From: Amorphochlora amoebiformis
Taxonomy: Eukaryota; Cercozoa; Chlorarachniophyceae
Length of the DNA: 64,000 nucleotides
Reading direction: 5' to 3'
Assembly: GCA_054601695.1 (NCBI GenBank)
Contig: BAAHQB010000164.1
Span: 1 to 64,000 of the forward strand
Both the position numbers and the translations under genes were made by a program. Each line of letters starts with the position of its first letter. The stretch's first letter is position 1. The notes below the pieces were generated by a model, which saw only the letters and a list, made by a program, of their open reading frames with translations, ran no database searches and was not told where the DNA came from. This document shows positions 1-64,000 of the stretch, in pieces.

Positions 1-23
1 AAAGAGGAGAGAAGAGGAGAGAG

Positions 24-60
<37 letters not shown>

Positions 61-438
61 GAGACAGAGAGAGAGGGAGACAGAGAGAAAGAAAGAGACA
101 GAGAGGGTTTAGGATACATTTCCCTCCTTGACCTCAAAGACTTTTCCGATGTACATAATGTGTGTATGAACATATACACACACACATGGATGCATGCAAC
201 ATGCATAATGTCAAACACCTGTGACTGAATATTGTACAAATACAAGGTTCAGGACGTCTGCACATGAGTATACATGTATATATGAATGTATATACATTCA
301 AATACGGCAATAACATATCCAATCCTAATATCCCCAACCTTAATCCTAATCCTAATCTCCGAAAAAAAAAAAAATATGTTAATGTTAAACCTAACCCTAA
401 GGTTAAGATCGGTGATTTCGTCGACGCGACTGGGTCAC

Positions 439-720
439 CTTAGGGTTAGGGTTAGGGTTAGGGTTAGGGTTAGGGTTAGGGTTAGGGTTAGGGTTGGAAT
501 CAGATTATTCAGCATGTTTTAGTAGACCATTGACTCCTCCACATTGTGGGGCAGTGCTGTTTGAGAGGTTAGGGTTAGGGTTAGGGTAGGGTTAGGGTTA
601 GGGTTGGGTTAAGGTTATTGTTAGGGTAAATTTAGAAATTGTTGTGGCTGGGTAAGGGCTAGGGTTAGCAAAAGGAGTTACGGTTAGGGGTAGGGTTAGG
701 GTAGGGTTAGGGTTAGGGTT
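439..720. repeat. Interstitial telomeric arrays (TTAGGG), two blocks
   Basis: There is an exact TTAGGG array at 439-493 and a degenerate one at 569-720. Between them lies a reverse-oriented copy of the telomere-linked element (494-568). CCCTAA-oriented arrays follow at 919-955 and 1068-1127, so array orientation flips within 400 bp. Confidence 0.95.
494..568 (-). repeat. Telomere-linked structured element, copy 1
   Basis: Reverse-oriented copy flanked on both sides by TTAGGG arrays. On its own strand it has CCACA-A-TGTGG and GAGTCAATGG followed by CATGCTGAATAATCTGAT. The second hairpin is decayed here. Confidence 0.85.
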
Positions 721-868
721 GGTTAGACACATATATATATGTATATATATATACATATATATATGAATATATACATATATGTATGTATACATGTGTATAT
801 ATATATATATATATATATTTATGTAAAAATATAAATACATATCTACATATATACAGATACCTTCGTAG

Positions 869-917
869 ATCGCCAAAGTTCTCCGAATACAAAATTCCAG
901 AAATGGCTCTCCTACAG
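869..917 (+). other. Possible upstream exon abutting a telomeric array
   Basis: A 49-nt segment open in frame ([16 protein letters not shown]) follows a TAG acceptor. It runs directly into GCAAACCCTAACCC, so it would need a GC-AG intron that begins inside the interstitial telomeric array. It may be a 5' exon of the CCCH gene, but its phase does not join the 2193 exon in the frame I use. Weak call. Confidence 0.2.
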
Positions 918-967
918 GCAAACCCTAACCCTAACCCTAACCCTAACCCTAACCCAAACACTCACCA

Positions 968-1070
968 CCCCCAACAACACGATCTGATGTGATCCCAAAC
1001 AGCACTATAGCCCCACAATGTGGAGGAGTCAATGGTCCTCGGACTAAGACATGCTGAATAACCTGATCCT
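968..1070 (+). repeat. Telomere-linked structured element, copy 2
   Basis: Near-complete copy: CAGCACTATAGCC, hairpin CCACA-A-TGTGG, AGGAGTCAATG, hairpin GTCC-TC-GGAC, TAAGACATGCTGAATAA, then GATCCTAACCC entering a CCCTAA array. Confidence 0.9.
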
Positions 1071-1362
1071 AACCCTAACCCTAACCCTTACCCTAACCCT
1101 AACCCTAACCCTAACCCTAACCCTACCAAAACAGATCTTCATTTCTCAGTAAATACTTATTCCTAACAATAAAGCTATATATATATATATATATATATAA
1201 ATATATATATTCCTCCTCTCTGTCTACTCTCGTTTTTTAACACCTGTAAGGCACACGTACGTACACACACACACACACACAGAGCACTTTTTCCGTCTAT
1301 CTATCTATCAATCTCCTTATCTATACTAACATCTTTCGTCAACCCTCCTCCGCTCTCCCGAA

Positions 1363-1785
1363 CGTATTTACAATCTCTAATTTCTCGCGCTCTATCTGTC
1401 TATCCCAATGACGTATTTTACAATCTCTAATTTTCTCGCGCTCTCTCTTTGGGTCTCTCTTCTAGATATGCTTCTGACTATAAATCTATCTGTCTATCCC
1501 AATGACGTATTTACAATCTCTAATTTTCTCGCGCTCTCTCTTTGGGTCTCTCTTATAGATATGCTTCTGACTATAAATCTATCTGTCTATCCCAATGACG
1601 TATTTTACAATCTCTAAATTTCTCGCGCTCTCTCTTTGGGTCTCTCTTATAGATATGCTTCTGACTATAAATCTATCTGTCTATCCCAATGACGTATTTA
1701 CAATCTCTAATTTTCTCGCGCTCTCTCTTTGGGTCTCTCTTATAGATATGCTTCTGACTATAAATCTATCTGTCTATCCCAATAT
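1363..1785. repeat. 93-bp minisatellite, about 4.5 copies
   Basis: Tandem units with period 93-94 bp; the block TTTGGGTCTCTCT recurs near 1449, 1542, 1636 and 1729. Each unit contains a pyrimidine-rich run followed by TTATAG or TTCTAG, a good 3' splice-site look-alike, and GACGTATTTACAATCTC. The period is a multiple of three in most units, so it reads as a repeated peptide, but I see no reason to call it coding. Confidence 0.85.
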
Positions 1786-1804
1786 TCATTTTTGTATGTT
1801 GAGA

Positions 1805-1815
1805 ATATGTATGTG

Positions 1816-1880
<65 letters not shown>

Positions 1881-1895
1881 ATGTTATGTGTATTT

Positions 1896-1930
<35 letters not shown>

Positions 1931-1956
1931 GTATATATATATATGCATACAAATAG

Positions 1957-2029
<73 letters not shown>

Positions 2030-2042
2030 TACAAGTAGATTT

Positions 2043-2074
<32 letters not shown>

Positions 2075-2078
2075 ACAC

Positions 2079-2139
<61 letters not shown>

Positions 2140-2140
2140 T
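1805..2140. repeat. (TA)n/(TG)n microsatellite cluster
   Basis: Nearly uninterrupted TA dinucleotides with a (TG)n block at 1847-1871. It is typical of the filler that occupies most introns and gaps in this window. The predicted Tyr-Ile repeat peptides here are artefacts. Confidence 0.95.
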
Positions 2141-2192
2141 TGAATATATACATACAATCCTTCTCCTCCCCCCCCCCCCCCCCCCCTCCCAG

Positions 2193-9108
<6,916 letters not shown>

Positions 9109-9245
9109 GATGAGGCAAAGTAGTTATGTGCGCATAGAATATTCCAGAATTTACGCGAATTTCTCCAAATTTACGCGAATCTCTCAGAATTTACGCGAAT
9201 TTCTCGAACACCTTCGAATCTTTAGGGAAAATTCTAGAGCGTGGC
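9109..9245. repeat. Short intergenic spacer with 22-bp minisatellite
   Basis: This spacer of about 137 bp separates the CCCH stop codon from the candidate Met of the next gene. It contains three to four units of AATTTACGCGAATYTCTC at about 9148-9205. It is too short for separate full-size regulatory regions, so the repeat may lie in a 3' UTR or a promoter. Confidence 0.7.
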
Positions 9246-15932
<6,687 letters not shown>

Positions 15933-16674
15933 AACCATGGATCCGACACGTGCACTACTTACTATAGCTAATTATTCTTACAAGTAGTAGTAGTGTAGCT
16001 AGAATATCAATCAATATACGAGATATATATTAATAAGCTCAATGCACTCATGTGCACGACGGCGAACTTGAAGCTTTTTCAATTACTGAGTGATTAATTA
16101 ATTAATTATATATAATGGCTGTCTATATAGTTTGTACCTCACCAGACAACATCTAAAAACGTTTATTATCTTGTTACTGTTGCTGTTTGTTGAGTATGTT
16201 TGTATACATGTATAGTAGCGTTGTATCGTCGGCACTTATATTATGTGTCGTTCAACGGTTACTGATGTTGGTACGTATATTGTACGTAATATCGTCCGAT
16301 ATTCTGGTAAGTTTGAATATACTATCGCTGGTAGACGTACGATGATGGTACTACGGTGTAGACTTTCAATATGGTACGTAAGACGTACTAAGTACTAGAT
16401 TGGATCTAGTAGATGTAACAATGTATCTAGGTATGCTGTATCGCTTAATGTTCGTACGTATTGTAGACATATTAATACTAGTAATACTGAATATTCCATC
16501 AACCTAATAAGTTCATATCTGTAGCTAGTGCTCAATCGAGCTCACAAAAAAATTTAAAGCCTCGGGGGCAATGATTATTGCATACATCCGACAACTTCTA
16601 GAAGTTACCGTGGCAAGCGCCGCCAACCGATTGGCAGACTCCCTAGGTAACGTGTAATGTGGGTTCCAGGAGCT
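15933..16674. other. Unique convergent intergenic region rich in GTAC and CTAG
   Basis: This lies between the stop of the methyltransferase-like gene and the stop of PSMB3. It is nearly free of microsatellites, unlike everything around it. By eye it holds about ten GTAC and several CTAG sites, with many CGTA/TACG steps. I see no gene; a short + strand frame at 16571-16663 lacks support. It must hold the 3' ends of both genes. Confidence 0.6.
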
Positions 16675-16844
16675 TTAATCCTGCCTAGACTTCAACTTCT
16701 TTGTAATCACACCCTTCTTCGTGCTGGGTATATAAATATTATTTAGTATAGATGTTATGTACCACATACATATATACATGTACATATAACCTGCATTGAT
16801 CGTGTGTGTGTGTGTGTATGTGTATTTGTGTGTATAAAAGCATT

Positions 16845-16886
<42 letters not shown>

Positions 16887-16916
16887 CACATTGAGATAAA
16901 ACATATGTACATTACA

Positions 16917-16952
<36 letters not shown>

Positions 16953-17261
16953 CATATATTATATATTATATATATATATATATATGTGTACAGATATATA
17001 TATTTTAAACATTATTAAAATATATATATATATATATATATACATAATATATATATATATATATTATATATGTTCATATAATTTATATACTTGACATTGG
17101 AATTTGCATGCATAATTGTAATATTCCATGTGTTGGATACATCGACACATTGCATAAATATACCTATTTGTAGATATCTTTATATATATTTATATATATA
17201 TATATATATATTAATATATATATATATATATGCATATTTGTATATATAAATATACATATAC

Positions 17262-17305
<44 letters not shown>

Positions 17306-17388
17306 TATATATAATTATATATATTTATATATATATATATATATACATATATGTAATATGTATATATTTATATATATTTATATACATA

Positions 17389-17420
<32 letters not shown>

Positions 17421-17426
17421 AACACA

Positions 17427-17473
<47 letters not shown>

Positions 17474-18491
17474 TGTAAATATATATATGTGTATATATAT
17501 ACTCACATGTATTTAGGCATTTACATATGTGTATCCAGATGAAACATCAAAAATATATTATATTTAGAATGTATATATTGACAGTATACACACACCTGAA
17601 ACGTATATGTAATGACAGATAGTTGTTATATAGACTTATAGAGTGAAGGAGAAAAATTATTACATGACGTGAACGATGGCCCCCCACCCCGCAAGACAGT
17701 CACGATCCACGGCCGCCAATAAGGCTTGTGAAATCGTCTCGAAGAGTTCATCCGGTTCCATGTTGGGCTTCCAGAAGGCCTCACAGGTACCGTATAGCTC
17801 CTCACCGGCTGTACCGCTAACTACAAAATCCTTTGCTAGAACAGGAGCGCCAATAAGGTCCATCGCAGAAATAAATGGCCCTGTAAGTGAGAATGTTAGG
17901 GAAAAGAAGTCATGAAGTGATGAACAAGGCAATTTTACTACCCTCCTTCTCGTCTAGGCCGCAGATCACAGGCTCACAGAAGAACGGTCCGAACCTGGAT
18001 GGCAGGCAGACACGATATTAATCTGCATGTATTTTCCGGACCCAAGCTTGCAAACCACACATTCAAACTGCTACTACCTCTTCTCATAGAGAATTGTGGA
18101 TACAAGGTTCGAGAAAACCTTGGGACGCATGGGGCGATTCTCTCGCAGGGCGTACATCTTCAAGCGGAAATCAAACTTCTGCTTTCTGAAACAGAGCAGA
18201 AGTCAGTGAATTTCACCCCTCCAAGCTCTGAAAACTTACAAAGTCTGCATATCAGTGATGAGCCCGGACAATCCAACGAACAACTTGTCTCCCATCTTGA
18301 AAACCTTGTGCATATTGGTTGCAATCGTCTGCTGCTGGATACCGTAGCGCATGTCCGACGCGATCGCCACACAATCCTTTCCCACCATCGCCACAATCCC
18401 CGAACCATTGTATTGCATGATCGACTGTAGACATAAATATAGGTCAGATTCCCTCTGTTTGCCTTATTTATCTTCAGGAAGAACGCACCAT
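16675..18491 (-). CDS. PSMB3: Proteasome subunit beta type-3
   Basis: Complete spliced model on the complement: 18489-18491 (the ATG alone), 18240-18424, 18078-18185, 17942-17994, 17664-17880, 16675-16723 (stop TAA). All introns are GT-AG and in phase, giving 204 residues, the usual family size. Beta-3 is a structural, non-proteolytic subunit of the 20S core's beta ring. Visible family blocks are [64 protein letters not shown] and a C-terminal KKLKSRQD. There is no propeptide and no catalytic N-terminal Thr, as expected for this subunit. Four introns are 53-84 nt; the last is about 940 nt and holds the TA arrays. If the one-codon first exon is wrong, translation would start two codons into the 18424 exon. 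The neighbouring DHDDS-type gene diverges from it. Confidence 0.93.
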
Positions 18492-18958
18492 GGTGCTTGA
18501 TCCGTCCCAGAGCCCGCGGACAGCCAAGTTTTATCTAGGAGATTCGTCGGGATTCCCGGGGATTCTTCCTGGGATCCCCATAATCTTACTAAGGAAACCC
18601 GGGTCTTCTTTACAAAACCGGGATCCCGTACGTCTTCGTGGACATCGAATGGCTGACCTCAGCTCCTCGGCGCACAATCGCACCCGCGATCTCCCATGGT
18701 GGAATATACACGCCCTCCATCCTTTCCCCGTGAAACGACCTACTATTTCCTCCTAAATCTTTAAAAATACCTTTCTTTCGACTTAATTTGGCTCGTAAAC
18801 ACCCCTCTTGCTGCCTGAAGGGGGCGTGATAAACTCCCTCCCGAAAGGCACCGCCTGGGTCTGTACTAAAGTCTGTCTCAATCCTCTATATCCAGTGTAT
18901 ATATATACTTTCTGACCTGCTTTGCTTTCCTAACTGGAATTTAAATAGGCTACAGAAG
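18492..18958. promoter_or_regulatory. Divergent promoter region between PSMB3 and the cis-prenyltransferase
   Basis: About 467 bp of unique sequence between two start codons pointing apart. It contains clustered near-palindromes of the GGGATCCC/CCCGGG type at about 18539-18630. The cis-prenyltransferase frame stays open upstream of its first Met to about 18833, so part of this may be an unrecognised 5' exon. An 88-codon + strand frame at 18490-18756 has no recognisable homology and is not called. Confidence 0.55.
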
Positions 18959-26280
<7,322 letters not shown>

Positions 26281-26900
26281 CTGACTGGATTGTAACTCAA
26301 GTTGTAAGAATAAACTTGACCTCTAGATCTAGAACCTTGAACTGAGACCTGAACCATTTAAGATCTAGTATATCTAGATATCTTACTGGTGATCACTTGA
26401 TTTCCAGTAATGTTTAACTAGTATCAAGCGTGCCATCGCTGAGTGCGTGCTATTCTAGCTACTGTTGTAGTACCACAGATGTATATTACACATATATATC
26501 ATATCTAGACTCTCAGTACTATTCTAGACTATCATGACATGATTAGTTACGTTTACTGAAATTATTGAAGATTGATAACATTCCATACACCTCTAGAAAC
26601 CTAGCTCCAACACTCTACTAGTCTAGACACTAATTAAATTTGACACTCGTATGAGTCATATCTGGATATCTAGATATCTAGCATACCCCCTTGAAGTAAT
26701 GGCACTCAGCTGAATTGTACAACAAGACACGAGAAAGCTCTGATCAGGTGGTTACTAATTCTTTCTTAAACTTTTATGCCTCTGATTGGACGATATCGAT
26801 AATCATGTGCGGCGACCAATTGTAATTACACGTCTGCATGGATTATCGCACAAGTTTTGACTGAACACGGTAATGACTCCGTAACATTGCGAGTTAAATC
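26281..26900. other. Unique convergent intergenic region, very rich in CTAG
   Basis: It separates the stop codons of the cis-prenyltransferase (+) and SEPSECS (-). It is microsatellite-poor. By eye about 14 CTAG occur in the first 480 bp, often as CTAGATCTAG or TCTAGATATC palindromes. I find no exon in it. It must hold the two 3' UTRs and end signals. Confidence 0.6.
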
Positions 26901-34906
<8,006 letters not shown>

Positions 34907-35163
34907 TTTGATCTGATTTAAAAAGTATTGAAAATATCGGCTATTTTAGACAGAACACGTGCTATTCAATATATCTTTTTAATACTCTTTAGTATTCTTT
35001 TTAGTATCTGAGCCTAACAAAATAAAATGAAACGGATCCAAATCTGAAACGGTTCCTATGCCCGCCTTTCGGTCCTTATGGGCAGCCGAGGTTTCCTCGT
35101 TTTATTTATACCGCTGTATCTTCCGAGCACGGCCCAGGCGCGTGGGCAGGGGACATCCTTTCC
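34907..35163. promoter_or_regulatory. Divergent promoter region between SEPSECS and the C2-domain gene
   Basis: Unique DNA of about 257 bp between the SEPSECS start codon and the first candidate Met of the + strand gene. It contains a repeated AGTATTCTTTTTAGTATC-like block. No TATA call is possible against this base composition. Confidence 0.5.

Positions 35164-64000
<28,837 letters not shown>

Noticed and set aside
439-1127. A true chromosome end at the left of the window
   Set aside because: The arrays are short, degenerate and in both orientations, unique sequence and exons follow on each side, and similar arrays recur throughout the window.
16571-16663. Short + strand frame (MIIAYIRQLLE)
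   Set aside because: It lies in the 3' flank of PSMB3 with no splice context. The true last PSMB3 exon is on the other strand nearby.
18490-18756. 88-codon + strand frame starting at the PSMB3 start region
   Set aside because: It overlaps the reverse-strand start codon by a palindrome (CACCATGGTG), has no recognised similarity and fills a divergent promoter region.

Overview
This is eukaryotic nuclear DNA, and its coding content only shows after splicing. Genes are split into very small exons (about 30-330 nt, usually 50-100). The GT-AG introns consist mostly of (TA)n, with (TG)n/(AC)n, GA/CT tracts, minisatellites and TTAGGG-type interstitial telomeric arrays. Long open frames made of Tyr-Ile, Ser-Leu or Arg-Glu repeats are read-through of these microsatellites, not genes. 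I built exon models by eye, requiring GT/AG borders, matching intron phase at each junction and resemblance to remembered protein families. All three standard stop codons end the modelled genes, so the standard genetic code fits. An intron-rich eukaryote with TTAGGG telomeric sequence and selenocysteine synthase is not a land plant or typical fungus. An intron-rich protist or alga is my best guess, and I cannot name it.

Layout: (1) 2.2-9.1 kb, + strand: 3' part of a CCCH zinc-finger gene. (2) about 9.2-15.9 kb, + strand: a predicted SAM-dependent methyltransferase-like gene containing motif-I-like, VVDPRP, GMHPDQATEP and VPCC motifs. (3) 16.7-18.5 kb, - strand: proteasome subunit beta-3 (PSMB3), complete, 204 aa. 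(4) 19.0-26.3 kb, + strand: cis-prenyltransferase (DHDDS type), 15 exons, 363 aa. (5) 26.9-34.9 kb, - strand: O-phosphoseryl-tRNA(Sec) selenium transferase (SEPSECS), 14 exons, 539 aa. (6) 35.2 kb to the window end, + strand: more than 50 small exons that appear to be one large gene with N-terminal C2 domains and a helical C-terminal part. Genes 3/4 and 5/6 diverge from short promoter regions. Genes 2/3 and 4/5 converge on unique, palindrome-rich intergenic DNA. The genes are housekeeping functions with no evident shared pathway: protein turnover, dolichol synthesis, selenocysteine synthesis, RNA binding or modification, and membrane binding.

Two observations stand out. First, at least nine exons in five genes on both strands have truncated copies in the neighbouring TA-rich introns. 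Copies carrying the acceptor side always lie upstream of the working exon, and copies carrying the donor side always lie downstream. This is what repeated tandem duplication of exon/intron borders would give. Second, a dispersed element of about 100 bp joined to CCCTAA repeats occurs about ten times and can fold into two or three hairpins whose stems show compensatory base changes. This suggests a telomere-linked structured RNA or retroposon family.
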